A stretch of 64,000 nucleotides of DNA from Strigops habroptila (Eukaryota; Chordata; Aves; Psittaciformes; Psittacidae): the NCBI RefSeq assembly GCF_004027225.2, contig NC_046358.1, positions 65,429,028 through 65,493,027 of the forward strand, read 5' to 3'. Positions 1-12,873 of the stretch are shown in pieces. The notes under the pieces were generated by a model, which made no database searches, was not told the DNA's origin, and saw only the letters and a list, made by a program, of their open reading frames with translations. A program made the translations under genes and the position numbers. Each line of letters begins with the position of its first letter. Within the stretch, counting starts at the first letter, position 1.

Positions 1-24
1 GTCATAGGTGAGAACAGCCCCCAG
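1..24. repeat. Direct repeat, left copy
   Basis: A 24-base sequence beginning GTCATAGGTGAGAACAGCCC is identical to 1803-1826. Weaker similarity, with small gaps, continues about 20 bases to the right of both copies. The left limit cannot be judged because the window starts here. The shared stretch is not part of any CR1 copy in the window. Confidence 0.8.
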
Positions 25-1802
25 AGATCCTTCCATCTCAGTATCCTCTAAAGGTTCTCAGTACTATCTGTAAGCTTCATAATAAATAATAGACATCATA
101 ATGGTAATAATAAATAAATTATATTTATGTTATGTTATTAAATCATAACAATGTTACCACATCCATGTAAAAGCACATGTGTGGAAACATGTCTTGTGGG
201 TTTTTTTTCACAATGAGCTCATGTATCTCAGAGATAATGGTGGCAGATTAAGGTCCATTTTACCAGCCTGAGTGCACAGGAATCATCCCCAGGGCTTGTG
301 AAACTGTGAGTATTTTGACGATACTCAATAATTACCCCTTCTTGTTTTAAAGTAGAAAGCAGTAATGAGGCAGAAGGACGACACAGTTGAAGGAATTCCA
401 TTTACAAGTGGCTTTTTTTGTTGTTGTTAATTACATTCCACAGATTTTCCTAAAAATACAGATTATGTTCATTAGATGGGCTCATGTGTGATTTCCTCTT
501 TGTCATTCAGTAGACTTGGTTACTGTGGGGAGATAATGTAGCGTACAACTTGTGCACCAATGAAATTACTTTTGTCCATTTTTGCAGTATAAATCTACCA
601 TGATAGATTTTATACTACAAACCTACATAAATATACCAAATATGGTATGATTGGTTTGTAGCCATAGGTACTTTTTTGTCAGTTTGGCTGTAGAGTTTAT
701 TGAGCTGGTAACACCACTTAAAGAACATGATACTTGGTGTGATACTCCGGTGTTATCTGGCTAGATTTTAACTGTTGCATTTGACACAGCAAAAACGTAG
801 GCCTACCACATCTCACGAACTGTAAACAGTAATTATTAACTTTAAATTCTGGTTGTCATATAAATGGTATGAATTCCTTAGTATCTTTCCAGAGTTCTTC
901 CTAGGTGTTTGGAAGAAACCAAACACATTCTTCCAATGCTTGTGTGTAGAGTAGCTCAGTTCACTGCAGAATTTAGCCTCTGCCCTCAGATATCCTCAGC
1001 AGGAGAGTTCAGTGTGGATGCAGAACTGTGGCTGCGCTCAAGTGTGCTAAGTCAACTCAAGAGGAGGCACTCACATGCAAGCAATTTACTTAAGTCTGTG
1101 TTGGTAATCTATTCTTGGGTGCATTAGCCTGGGTTTTTTTGCCTCACCTACCTCTCTCTGGAACTGAAGTCAGAAGTTCTACACATAGTATGTATTTTGT
1201 TCAAGCTTGTGTTTGCAAATATTGTAGATATTTGTTTGGGTAGAATACAGTTGATTCAGAACACTATAAAGTTTGCTTATCTCAGGTTCTCATGCAATGG
1301 AATAAACAAAATGAGGAATTAAATTTAAATCTCTAATTTTTCTCTTGAAAATACCTAGCCTGGAAATGACTGTCCTGAGAAGTTATCTTCTAGGAACATG
1401 ACACAAGAAGTCTCAAAATCATCACAGTATTTAACCTTATCTTCAGGATAAGATGGTGTGACCAAAACCAAACATGTAAGCAGTCTGCATAGTATGGTGT
1501 GAGGGGACATATTCAAAGAAGGCTTTGCATAGCAAGAAACATCAGGCTTCTCATCTGATCTGAAGGAATTAATATTGAAGAGGAAAAATTTGTCTTCTCT
1601 TCTGCAGACAAACTTTATTTCTTTCGTATAGCTCCTTCAAAGCAGAAAATAGAATTTGATATTTCAGAGGTAGAGATGGTCAGCACCAACAGACTTTCTT
1701 GTGTCGAAAAATCAGAGCTACAGTATTCTCCAGTGAGTAAGTCTTCTTTGTGTTTGATAAAAATGCTGATATGTGACTAGGTAGGATGGGTAAATATCAG
1801 GA

Positions 1803-1826
1803 GTCATAGGTGAGAACAGCCCCCAG
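1803..1826. repeat. Direct repeat, right copy
   Basis: This is the second copy of the 24-base repeat found at 1-24, in the same orientation and offset by 1802 bases. The bases just before it (ending ATATCAGGA) cannot be compared with the left copy because that copy lies at the window edge. It could be the ends of a transposed element, a local duplication, or two members of an uncharacterised dispersed repeat. Confidence 0.8.
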
Positions 1827-4349
1827 CGACATCCTTTCACCACTGATACCTTGCTGAAGAGAGAATCAGGTAACTGACTTCCAACATACTGCTTGCAACA
1901 TGTTTCTTCAAAAGAAGAATTAGAAATACAGAATGACTATTCTGTATATATGAAAGCAATACAATGAAAATGGGAAATAAACACTGAAGAATAGTCTTGC
2001 AGAAATTGTAAGGATGTGATGCTGTGACAGCTAGGGGAAAGGAGAGAAGTATGTGCATGAGCTAGAGTCATGTTGTGCTTTCCAAGACTTTTCTAGTGAA
2101 GGGACAAGATGCTGCAGTGTGGTGGTGGTTGATGATGGCAGCCCCTGATCCCAGGAAAAGGTGCAGAAGCTTTGACTTTGTCACAAGCTGGAGTTCTCTG
2201 TACCTAGTAGAGGCAGGGTACTGCCAGCTAGGCAGAAACTGCTGCTTTCTACAGGGGAAGGGATGTCTGTGTGGTGCAGGGCACCTAGTGGAGTCAGAGA
2301 CTTTGGTGGTTCAGGATTTGTTATACGAACTTTAAGCAGCCACTGGGTGCAGAGCATGGTGTCAGCTCTGAGGTGTTAAAATCTCTTACCACCTTATGCC
2401 AAACACCCTCAGGCACTGGGAAGTCTCACTTTTTCTTCTTAGTAACAGCAGTGTAAACCATTAGTGAGATTATCAAGGCTTGCTGGTGGGAGAAATGAAT
2501 GTATCCTACCAATTTCTTGCTGTCTTAGCAATGTCAGCACAGGTTCTCCATCTTCTGTTGACGATGGTGGGGGGTTACCTGGTTCCCTGTCTGTGAAATC
2601 AAATGCTGGTGGTGCATTTTTCCCTGCAGTTGCGTCTTGTTTTGCTGAGGAATAAATGTGGGTAAATGGAACTGAGGGAGCAAAGAAAGCAGGCCACAGC
2701 CAAAGCTCCAGGAAAAGTATACAGTGTGTAAATTAAAACCAGTGTTGGGGTGTAAGGAAGATACTTAAAATGATTTGATTTATTAAAAAGTATATCCTAA
2801 GGATTTACTATTAATACAACTGACTACTTTTAAAAATTTCTTTTGTAGCTGAAGGGGAAGAACAGTGGCTGTTTTATCATGACAGGCTAGCAGACCTGGG
2901 AATATCCTATTCCTCTTCTACTTTGCACAAAGTACATTGGAAGAGATGGTAACAGCAAGGAGTGTATCATAGTGTTATGATCACTCCTCAGCTTTGGGGA
3001 GCCTGTGAAATGAAAGGCCCCCAGACTGGCCAGGGTTGGAAGGTTGAGGCTCTAACCAGACTTTTTGTTCCTGAGCTGGCCAGGGCCATTACTGAACAAC
3101 AGACAACTGTGAATAGATGATGGGCATCTTTGCTTTGTTGCTGCTCCATGGTTTAAGGATACTCTTGTCCTCCTTCTGCCCTTTCTATATTTGACAAGTT
3201 TGCTTTCAGCAAATATGACAGGCACTGGTGGGGGTCACTGGCCCAGTTCCACATTTCCACACTTGGCTTGCTCCAAGTTCACTGGCCTGAACTAATGTAT
3301 CCAATGGAGGTTGAACTACTGAACATGATGAGTTTTTCTGTATTAAACATGCATTGGTGGGTTTACCCTGCTTATCTGACAGCTGTAGAAAACTAAAGAA
3401 AATTCAGTTTGAACTTTAGAAAGCAGGGCTTAATTTATGGCCACTACTTTTGTTCCTCTTTTTTTTTCTCCTTTGCCAATTGCAAAGCTCAAGGGAGATA
3501 ATAAAATGGAGGAGCTGCTACTTTATGCTTCCACGTGCTTCCTAGTGCCTGTGCCTTACTGGGTGAGCTCAATCTAAAACTAGGAAAAGAGTTTTCAGAT
3601 GGAAATTTGATTAAACAATGCAATCATCTGTCTCACAATCTGTTTTTTTATAAGGAAAGTATTTTTTTTTTTCCAGGGGGAATTTTCTTTCACAGGGTTT
3701 TGTATGAAAAGGCAGACATCATGAATACTGATGGGAAGGGCTCAGTGTTTTGTTATTTCTGTATAACAAAGACAAAATGCTTTAATAAAATCAGAAAACA
3801 CAGATGTTACTTTGAGTATATTTTGCATCTTCTACTTTTTTCTTGTTTTTTAAAGTTGGGAACAATCACTCCCTCAGCCTGACAATAGCAGCTCATGACA
3901 GACAAAATTAGCAGCTGGAAACGTAGCCAAAAGTTTAGGCTTTTTAGTTTGTTGTTATTGTTTGGGATTTTCTTAGATGATGAAAGGCATGCTTGAAGGA
4001 AGAGGCATGGATGAATGGAAAACCCTTGTTTCTCACTCTCGGTATAGTTTGACTGGATTTTAGTTTTTATAAGCAGTTTAAAATGGGAAAAAGCAAAACC
4101 CTTTGTTTAGAAATTAGCCTATTTTGGTTTTTCTCTTTTTTGTGTGCGAGGACTTCAGAGAGAAGTTGGTGTGGTTTGATAATATATACTTTTCATACTC
4201 ATTAAAGAGATCAAATTTTTATATAAATACAAAACCCAGTTTCTGTATGTCAGTGAAAAAGCAGCATCTACCAATTTTTCATGAGTAATCTTTGTTTCTA
4301 GGGAGGAAAAGCAAGAGATACCTTGTCACCCAGACTCATGGCTGAATAA

Positions 4350-4478
4350 TCATAGAATCCCAGACTGGTTTGGGTTGGAAGGGACTTTAAAGCTCATCCA
4401 GTTCCAACCCCCTGCCACGGGCAGGGATACCTTCCACTAGACTGGGTTGCTCCAAGCCCCATCCAACCTGGCCTTGAG
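4350..4478 (-). mobile_element. CR1 LINE, 3'-end fragment
   Basis: The plus strand reads CATAGAATCCCAGACTGGTT onward, the reverse complement of a CR1 3' terminus, so the element points to the minus strand. About 130 bp remain. It covers the 3' UTR and the last codons of ORF2, and similarity stops abruptly after CCAACCTGGCCTTGAG, the usual 5' truncation. The subfamily signature is AGACTGGTTTGGGTTGGAAG, shared with the copies at 6979, 15763 and 46413. Confidence 0.95.
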
Positions 4479-6978
4479 CAAAGTGAATTAATTTCATCAC
4501 TGTTTGCTCAGTAATTTTGCATGTTGTGGCTGGTTTCTATTATATGAATTTTACAGTGGCAGAGATGGCTACTAGAATCTTTCCAGGGTCCAGAAGAAAC
4601 CTTTTTGTATGACTGTGCCTCTCTTACCTCCTGTGCTTACTGCTTTACCCCCTGCTCATAAAGCTGGACACCAGCAGGGTTGCCTTTAAGGTGCCTGGAG
4701 TCAGGAGGGACCATGGTTGGGGATTACCTGCAAGACCACCTGATCTTAGGAGCCCCAGGACCAGGAGAGCACATCTGAGTTTACACTTCGCATGATGTTT
4801 GAATGCTTCTGAACACAGCAGGAGGAAGAGCAAATGTGCAGAACAGACCTTTCTATGAAATCTCACAGGTATATACTCAGTGTTAGCCTCAGGGGGTAAT
4901 GTTATGCGGTTGGTTTTCAGGTGCTTTTGACACATCTTGGATCTCTGTGTTGATGGTACTATACTTTAGAACTTCAGAGTGGTCTCTGAGTATTTCACTA
5001 CTGAGGTATGTTTTACTGTAAAAAATAAAGAAATGAGATATTTTCTGTCCAAGAAACAATGGGTTTAGAGGCAGGATTTAACGCTTTTTCTGGTTTTGCC
5101 ACGGGTATGTTCTTTTTTCAAGCTACCTGGGAATTCTCGAATGTAACACGTGTTCTCAGGGTAGCTGGGTGGTCAGTCACTGCCTGCCCAGCATGTTTGT
5201 AAATGTATCTTTTGCTTATGCTGTCTTTTGTTCTTTAGAGTACATACCTCTGGATTCATACTGCTTTTAAGAAATTGAGGGGAATACTGGGAAAATCCAC
5301 CTGCCAACATGAAAAATAATCCTATGATCAAACCAGAGAATTAGGATTTGAGAGATTTGGCTTCTATGTTGTTTTATTTTTAATCAACTATGTGTCATGT
5401 GGGTTAAAATGTATATGCATATGGCAGTGGAAGGGAAAACCTTGTAATGATTGTAACTTCATTGCAGGACTGTAATAACACCAGTTGAATGCATATAGAC
5501 ACAAAATACGCATATGAAATGATGTTGCAATGGGAAGAGATCACAGAGTAGAAGAGGGAACCTCCCCGTCTTCATTCCATTTAAAAGGTAAACCAATGTT
5601 ATATTCTTATGTCAGACTGTCTAGCATGGAAACATGCCTTCTCAAAGGAGATATGTTATCTGAGATAGATACAAAACAACGAAAATAACTAGATCTGAAT
5701 TCAAAAAATGATCCCTCAATTTCTGCATGGTCTGTAGTGTACAACTACTGGAATAACAGGGAGTTGCTTGCAGTGATAGAAAAGACTATATCCTCTGGGT
5801 CTACCCTGAACATTCTATTTAATAAAGAATCACTTTAATAAGGAAAAGGAATTTCTAATTCTGATACTAGGGACACTAATGTATTTCAGCATCATTTTCT
5901 TTTTGGACTTTCTGGAAGCTTGTTCCCAAACTAATCAGGTAGCATTGCTTCATATTATTGCCTACCTGTATTAATGCTTCAGTTGCAGGAGAATCTAGCT
6001 GATGAAACCTTTCTTTTTCAGGGTATTAATCCAACTCTTGATATGCAATAGGGTAGCATTAGAAACCTCAAACTTAACTGTGAAAATGAAGGGAATAATG
6101 AGCTGCAGAGTTGCCCATATCCATGGCTGGAAAACTGAATTTTCAAGGAATGGCCTTTTTTCCTGAGCCTCTGAGAGGATTGGAGTCTGCTTATCCCCTG
6201 AATAGGAGAGTTCAGGGGTGGTAGAGGGAGAGAAGGAGGCTTTGGTGCAAATGCAAGATAAGGAAGATAGTATTTTTCATAGGAAAACATCTTATATGCA
6301 GAAAGTATAGCACTAGGTACTGTGAGAAACTTTGTGTTGAGGTTTTGAGCTTTTCACACAACTTGGTGATAATAAAGACCATTCCCTATGATTTCCATGT
6401 GGAAGAATTACTTCACACTTGCACAAGAGCAAATGGAGCAGAAGAGCCTAATTAAAGTTACAGGGGCTTCTTTACAACAGAGCAAATGTTAGTTTAATGA
6501 TACTGTTACAAGTCACAAAGAAGTTGGAGCAGACGCCCCAAGTTTTATACATTTTTGGCAAAGTAGGTGGGAAACTATGTGCTAGAGTGAGGTCAACAGA
6601 TGGAGGAAGAGAGGTACAGGAGGGGAAGAAAGCTACACACCCAAAGCAGCCCTGCAAACCCCAGTCAGACAAACAAAAAGAACTAAAGAGACAAACCTTG
6701 GAAGAAACAGATTTTTAAACAAAGTTTGCCAAATAAGCAAACTTTTTTTATTATTTCCCTGTGAGCAGATGCAAAGCACCTTTTCAGTTCATTTTGGATA
6801 GAAATAAATGAACACATGCTGTGCTTTAATAAATCTTGGCGCAACCGCAATCGGGAAACTCAGACCTTGATGAACATTTGTGTGTTGGGGTTTGGTGATA
6901 CTCACCAAGCCTCTTTGCGCTCTTCCCTCTCCTTTTCTGCTTTGGAAAAAATAAATTGAATTGTCAATGATATGCAGA
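4479..6978. other. Unique sequence, nothing recognised
   Basis: About 2.5 kb of AT-rich DNA between two CR1 fragments. The open frames (at most 96 codons) have no family resemblance. I see no RNA gene, tandem repeat or inverted repeat worth naming. Confidence 0.65.
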
Positions 6979-7262
6979 ATCATAGAATCCCAGGCTGGTT
7001 TGGGTTGGAAGGGACCTTAAAGCTCATCCAGTTCCAACCCCCTGCCATGAGCAGGGACACCTTCTACTAGACCAGGTTGCTCTAAGCCCCGTCCAACCTG
7101 GCCTTGAACACTGCCAGGGATGGGGCAGCCACAGCTTCCCTGGGCAACCTGTGCCAGCGCCTCAGCACCCTCACAGGGAAGAACTTCTTCCCAATATCTA
7201 ACCTTAACTTCCTCTGTTTAAGTTTAAACTTAAACTTTGTCCGTTTTCTCTGTCCTACACAA
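6979..7262 (-). mobile_element. CR1 LINE, 3'-end fragment with ORF2 C-terminus
   Basis: This minus-strand CR1 copy is about 285 bp long. Its 3' end (TCATAGAATCCCAGGCTGG on the plus strand) is at 6979. The minus strand still encodes the C-terminal motif of CR1 ORF2, with FPVRVLRRWHRLPREAVAAP recognisable and ending in FKARLDGA. A short direct repeat, TTTAAGTTTAAACTTAAAC, sits where the FKLK codons would be, suggesting a small local duplication. Similarity ends near the cysteine-rich RTRGNGF region. It is a 5'-truncated, inactive copy. Confidence 0.95.
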
Positions 7263-10244
7263 GGACACAACCAGGGTAGGTGGATGGTCTTTATAACCTG
7301 AGGAGTACCTTGTATTTTGAAATCTACTATTTTGAATGTGGGGCTGGGAGTCAGAACTCAACAGCGCAAAACTGTAAGCTTCTCTTGGTGAAGGGCCCTG
7401 CTAACTGCCCTTCCGCACAAGTTCCTTAAGTTTATGTGTTCAAAATTCTTATCTAACCTGTCTTAAATCCCGTCTTGGGAATCCACATTCTAAATTTCCT
7501 TCTGAAATTCCGTCTTCAGCTGCGAAGTAATCTAGTTTTCATAAACATTGATGCAAACCTCTGTGAATCTTTGTGTTCCATTTTACAAAATGAGGCAATA
7601 CAGTCACTGACACTTTATTCCACTCCTTCTATTTTGGGTCATTATTTTATTTGCTTGAAAAAGCATGGTGATGTTTCGTAATAAGTTTGCAGAACCATTT
7701 AGCTCTATCTCTGGATTTGCTGTCATCACTTTTCAACCTCCTGGTGTTGTGCCAACTATTGTTTATGTTGATTGATTTATTATTTCTTTTTCCAGACAGG
7801 GATCAGGAGTGAAATCTCAGCTCTGTCAAAACCAGTGGAAACAATCCCAGTCTTCAAGAGAGCCAGGATTTTATCTCCAATCTTTTTATTTGCCCTTCTA
7901 TAATTCATCATAACAACAGTTAACAGGTATGATGCTCTGATCCCTGCCAAGCATTCTGGTTAAAGATTTAATATTTGGTAAATCTGAGATATGCTTATTA
8001 TCAGGCTTTTGTAACTGTAACTAACGCAGAGTGCACAGGGGAATATTATCCTGCAGGCAGATGTGTTGAGATTGGTGAACTTTCTGACGCACCACACATT
8101 TATACAAAGCCCTAAAAGATACAGTTGGCAAGTTCCTGCGATCCCGTTTTTCTGGGCTGTTTTCACAGCCTTTTTGGAGAACAGTTTTAGTACATAGAAT
8201 AGGCTTAACATCTAAATTTCATTGTGCTTCCAACTGCTGGCTTTGTTACAAATCCTGTGATACATGAATCAAAGCCCTCAAGATCATAGACAGTGCAAAC
8301 AGGGAATGTCTGATTCATGAATCTTCCAGGTGCACTACTGTACTTTCCGGAAGAGGCTTGGAGAATTCTGGTTGTTATATGTCCTTTGCAACTGACTGAA
8401 GCTGACCTAGTAGTTAATACCGAAAGAGGAGTTGCCTTGCTTCAAAGGAGGATTTTTTTTGAAGCTAAATGTTCTCCTTTGTTGTATAGCTGTGGCTTAA
8501 TTTTTCTTAATGCTATTTTTGTATGAAATCATCGTTTACTCTATTCAAATACCTCTGGAAAATGTTCAGGCACCTCTTCTTTTGGAGTAACTCGGACACC
8601 TCTGTTGATGTCAATGGTCACGCTTGTTGGAGATGAATGCTTTGATCTAATTGGAGATGTATAAAAAGTACTGGCTCTGGCAGGCACTGTGACACAGATA
8701 GAATATACCCCAAAATGCAACATATTTTTCCACCCCCAGGATCCTTGGAAAGCTCCATGAAATTCATGTTTCTGGAAACTATTTGGTTAATATGCATTGT
8801 AAAGTTACCAACATGAACTTGTGTCATGGAAAGACTGATCTTAGTGCAGGTAACTGAACCCCCTTAATTTTCATACCCTAGATTCAATTGGTCTTGCACC
8901 TTTGTCTCCACATGGTACACAACAGCACCTAACTATGTATGTGATGTCAGGCTTAAAATAAAGCATTTCCTTGAATACCAGGACCTGGATGAGAACTGAC
9001 GGGAAAAGTTGCCTCTCGGTTTCTCCGGGTTTTGAAGCTGACACGTGCACAAATGATTTATGAGTCTGTGTGTGTGAAATGATTATTAGGTTGTGGCAAA
9101 GATCAAATAATCTGAAGGCTGGTTAGGATTAGAGACAGTGTCAGATATAATTTTAGAGGCCTGAATTCTTTCCATTCCTTTTTAGTTGGATAAGGGTAAT
9201 AATTGTAAATTGCTCTTCACAAGCAGAAAAATACCTCTAGGACAGTCTCAGATACTCACATTAGAGCATGTGTTTCCAAAGTGGCCTTTGCCCCTCACAA
9301 GTTTGCTACTGCGATTAGTCACAAACAAGATAATTACTCATTTTTAGGCCAAAAATAGATTAATTGACTGGGACTTAAAATATTTATGTTTACTTTCATT
9401 TGTAGATTGAGTCAACAGAAGTGAAAAGTTCCTTCTCTGACTGTGATCTGCCTCTGTTAGGTGAAACCCCAAGTGTATCTATCTGGACCACTTGTAGGCT
9501 GTAATCAGTTTTCTGTATTCAGGCATTATCTGTTTAATGCAGGTAACTGCTTGTTTGGTTTTCATTAGAAGGGTTCATTTAAGACTAGTTTTCAGGCTCT
9601 ATTTTAGGCATCCTGACATAGAGATCATTCCCATGAAATATTGGCAGCTGATGGAGTTAAATACAAATTTGATTTGCCAATGATAGAAAAGTAGGAACAG
9701 GTACAGTCTGTTTGTCAAAGTGTTTATTCAATACATCAGATTATCTCTTGGAAAACTCAGGTATTTCACCAAATGTGCTGAACAAGGATTCAACATGATA
9801 TTGAACCCTTCCCAACAGCTTTTACGTTGTACTGAACCTCCTTGCTTTCACCTCAAGATGGTCTGAACACATGCCTGTTGTTTTTTCCTCTGAGTGTGGT
9901 GGAAATACCTTACAAACAGCCATCACAAAGATAGCCCTTGCACCAATGTGGTACATTAGTCATGATACTCCAGAAATCCTAGTACAATTCCTCAGCTTTC
10001 ATTGTCTTTTTGCTATTTTATGTTACAGGTCATAATTTTAGGAACATAATTTTAGGAACAACTATTTGAGAACTGTTTTAAGTCTCCAAAACCTGTATGT
10101 TTCCGGTCACTGCACTTGTCAAGCTAGCTGATCCTGTGTTAAGAGCCTGGTTCAATAAACTCTGAAGACCAACTACAGCAAAAGTTGACTCTAAGTCATT
10201 TTGAGTCTATGATGTCTACTAGTCAGGTGAAGTCAGGTGCTATG
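7263..10244. other. Unique sequence with a small tandem duplication
   Basis: About 3 kb with no recognisable gene. A perfect 14-bp tandem duplication lies at 10031-10058, and a 10-bp tandem duplication (AGTCAGGTGA / AGTCAGGTGC, last base differs) lies just before the CR1 copy that starts at 10245. Otherwise the sequence is AT-rich and unremarkable. Confidence 0.65.
10031..10058. repeat. Perfect 14-bp tandem duplication
   Basis: The unit CATAATTTTAGGAA occurs twice with no gap and the next two bases (CA) begin a third unit. Two identical units suggest a recent replication-slippage event. Confidence 0.95.
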
Positions 10245-11292
10245 TACCAGTGCAAACCTCATGAAGTTGAACAAGGCCAAGTGCAAGATCCTGCACCTGA
10301 GTCATAGAATAGTTAGGGTAGGAAAGGACCTTAAGATCATCCAGTTCCAACTCCCCTGCCATGGGCAGGGACGCCTTACCCTAGACCATGTCGCCCAAGG
10401 CTCTGTCCAACCTGGCCTTGAACACTCTCAGGGTTGGAGGATTTCCTGCTTTGAGCAACCTGTTCCAGTGCCTCACCACCCTCACAGTGAAGAACTTCTT
10501 CCTAATATCTAACCTGAACTTCACCTTTCAAAGTTTAAACCCATTTCCCCTTGTCCTATCACTACAGTCCCTGATGAAGAGTCCCTCTCTGGCATCCTTG
10601 TAGGCCCCCTTCAGATACTGGAAGGCTGCTATGGCAATCCCAAGCACAACTACAGGCTGGCTGGACACTGGATGGAGCAGCCCTGAGGAGAAGGACCTGG
10701 GGGCGTTGGGTGAAGAGAAGCTCAGCATGAGCCGACCAGAACTCCGCCGGGTGCTGGGCTGCATCCCTAGCAGCGTGAGCAGCAGATTGAAGGAGGGGAT
10801 TCTGCCCCTCTACTGTGCTCTCAGGAGACCCCCCCTCCAGTCCTGTGTCCGGTTCTGGGGCAACAACACAAGAGAGACATGGAGCTGTTGGAGTGTGTCC
10901 AGAGGAGGCCACAGATGCTGCGAGGGCTGGAGCAGCTCTGCTCTGGAGACCTCAGAGCAGCTTCCAGTGCCTAAAGGGGCTATAAGAAACCTGGAGAGGG
11001 GCTTTGGACAAGGCCCTGTAGGGACAGGACAAGGGGGAATGTCTTTAACCTGACAGAGGGGAGATTGAGATGAGATCTTAGGCAGAAGTTCTTCCCTGTG
11101 AGGGTGGTGAGGCGCTGGCACAGGTTGCCCAGAGAAGCTGTGTCTGCCCCATCCCTGGCAGTGTTCAAGGCCAGGCTGGACGGGACTTGGAGCAACCTGC
11201 TCTAGTGGAAGGTGTCCCTGCCCATGGCAGGGAGTTGGAACTGGATGAGCTTTACGGTCCCTTCCAACCCAAACCAGTCTGTGGTTCTCTGA
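10245..11292 (+). mobile_element. CR1 LINE, plus strand, split by a nested CR1
   Basis: This plus-strand CR1 has two arms. The left arm, about 10245-10302, encodes SANLMKLNKAKCKILHL, the conserved segment after the RT catalytic domain. The right arm, about 10632-11292, resumes in the same frame with GNPKHNYRL and runs through the C-terminal region (GTGAGGGTGGTGAGGCGCTGG; CCCAGAGAAGCTGTG) to a degraded 3' end near CAAACCAGTCTGTGGTTCTC. Stops and frameshifts, for example TGA soon after HWMEQP, show that it is dead. The intervening 330 bp is another CR1 in the opposite orientation. The sequence resembles the older chicken-type CR1 subfamilies, though I cannot assign one without a library search. 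Confidence 0.92.
10303..10632 (-). mobile_element. CR1 LINE nested inside an older CR1
   Basis: This minus-strand CR1 insertion is about 330 bp. Its 3' end reads TCATAGAATAGTTAGGGTAG on the plus strand at 10302, and its 5' truncation is at GGAAGGCTGCTATG near 10632. Removing it joins CTGCACCTGAGTCA to GGCAATCCC. That restores the reading frame of the host CR1 (LHL then GNPKH) with no evident target-site duplication and almost no target loss. CR1 insertions commonly lack long target duplications. It belongs to the TAGTTAGGGTTGGAAAGGAC group. Confidence 0.93.
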
Positions 11293-12873
11293 TTGTAATC
11301 AACTAGACGTTTGCTTTTCTAATGTGAAGTCAGTGTGCTATACCAGACCTCAGAACCACCACTGGCCCTGAAATGCATATCACTGCTTTGCACTGGTGCA
11401 CCATTTTTTGCTGGGAAGTGGGAAGCAGTGGATGGAAACTTGTAGAGGAAGGAAAAGGAAAAACTTTAATCTCTTTCAGCTGCTACTTTGGGAAATGTAA
11501 ACTTAATTTTGCTGATGGGATGTTACTGCATCAGAGAAGATGATGCATCAGATGATTACTGGTAAATTGAGGGACTTGCAATTCTGCATTCAGTTGAGCC
11601 AGGCTCAAATGGATTTAAAAAGCCCTGAGGCTGTGGCAGTGCTCTATGTAAGTTATGTTTTTATTTACATGCTCATGACAGTTATGTCTGGGAACACTTG
11701 TATGTCTTGCCAGACACTCTGGTACCCAGTAGCTATTCTGTCTTTTCCACCAATAGTTCGCAGCCTTCTGCCAAGTTGTTTCTCTTTTGTTATGAAAGAG
11801 ATAAAAATAAAATGGGCTGGAGCTTGATCAAGAAGTGATTTTAGATACAGTTTGGCAACAGAAGCAGACCCTCAGCAACATTTTCCATTGTAGAGTTGCT
11901 CTTTTTTCTTAACTGGGCAGTATGATAAATTGCTAATTTCAGGTCAGGCAGCTTAAAGCGTGGAACAAAAACAATGACACCATGGAAAATAAAAAGGGTG
12001 TCCAGCATATTCAGTTTAAATTTAAATCTGTCTCTCTCAGGGAGCAGCTTTAGCAACAAAGATGGAAACACACTTCAGAGGAATATGGCCGAAGTCTAAT
12101 GAGCAGGGATATCTTTCAAAGTCACCCAGAAATGTGGGTTAAAGCCTTTGTTCTGAAAAATGGGTTAACAAAACCTGATTTTTCTTCACTCATCCCCTTC
12201 ATGTAGAAATAATGCTACTGTGTCTGATTCACTCGTTCTTTTTTCCTTTCAATTTCACCACTGTTTTTTTAGAGGTTAGCATGACAGCAGTAAAAAAATA
12301 GTTGCCTCTTTATAGGGATCTTGGTCTCACAGAATAAAATATGTTAGAAAAGGTCTCAAGATGGGAGGTCTTCTGGGCTATTCCCTGTGTATACAAGTCT
12401 GTAACAATAGTATGAAATATTTCAGAAATGGTTGTTGGGCATTTTCCAGCTTTTTTAGAAATATCTAAACAAGTCAGGTGCTTAGCTTCCATTGAATTTA
12501 ATAGGACTTAGGACTCTCTCAATAACTTTAGATATCCAAATACATATAATCATTGAACTGATAGTTTTTAACCCACTAAAATCAATGAAAGCTAAGTACT
12601 CAGTGGTGCAAAATCTTTGTAAACATGGTTCTGGGCTTTTTGGTCTCTCTTGAAACTGAGATTAGGCTGTTTAATCATGAACATGGTTTGGAAAAGTTTG
12701 TCTTAAAATTTGCTCTGTCCTCTTCCTGAGGGAGATAGCAGCCCTGTTTCAAATATCTTATGATGTCAGTACTGGACACATGACCTCTGTTCATCTGCAT
12801 TCAGTATATTGAATTATTTATCCTCAATGATTTTACTTTTTGAATATTATGGCTACAACACTGTTTGTTTTAA
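11293..12873. other. Unique sequence, nothing recognised
   Basis: About 1.6 kb of AT-rich DNA between two CR1 fragments. The longest frame (11540-11827, plus, 95 codons) has no recognisable family features. No RNA gene or repeat was seen. Confidence 0.6.

Larger units (their letters stand above)
1..4349. other. AT-rich unique sequence, no gene recognised
   Basis: No recognisable coding exon, RNA gene or CR1 copy is seen here. Open frames are short (under about 115 codons), overlap on both strands and resemble no protein family I know. Homopolymer T runs occur near 3460 and 3663. The one clear structure is a 24-bp perfect direct repeat, at 1-24 and again at 1803-1826, listed separately. The stretch is probably intronic or intergenic. 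Confidence 0.7.

Noticed and set aside
10562-11195. Several 70-140-codon frames on both strands
   Set aside because: They are out-of-frame or antisense readings of the two CR1 copies at 10245-11292.
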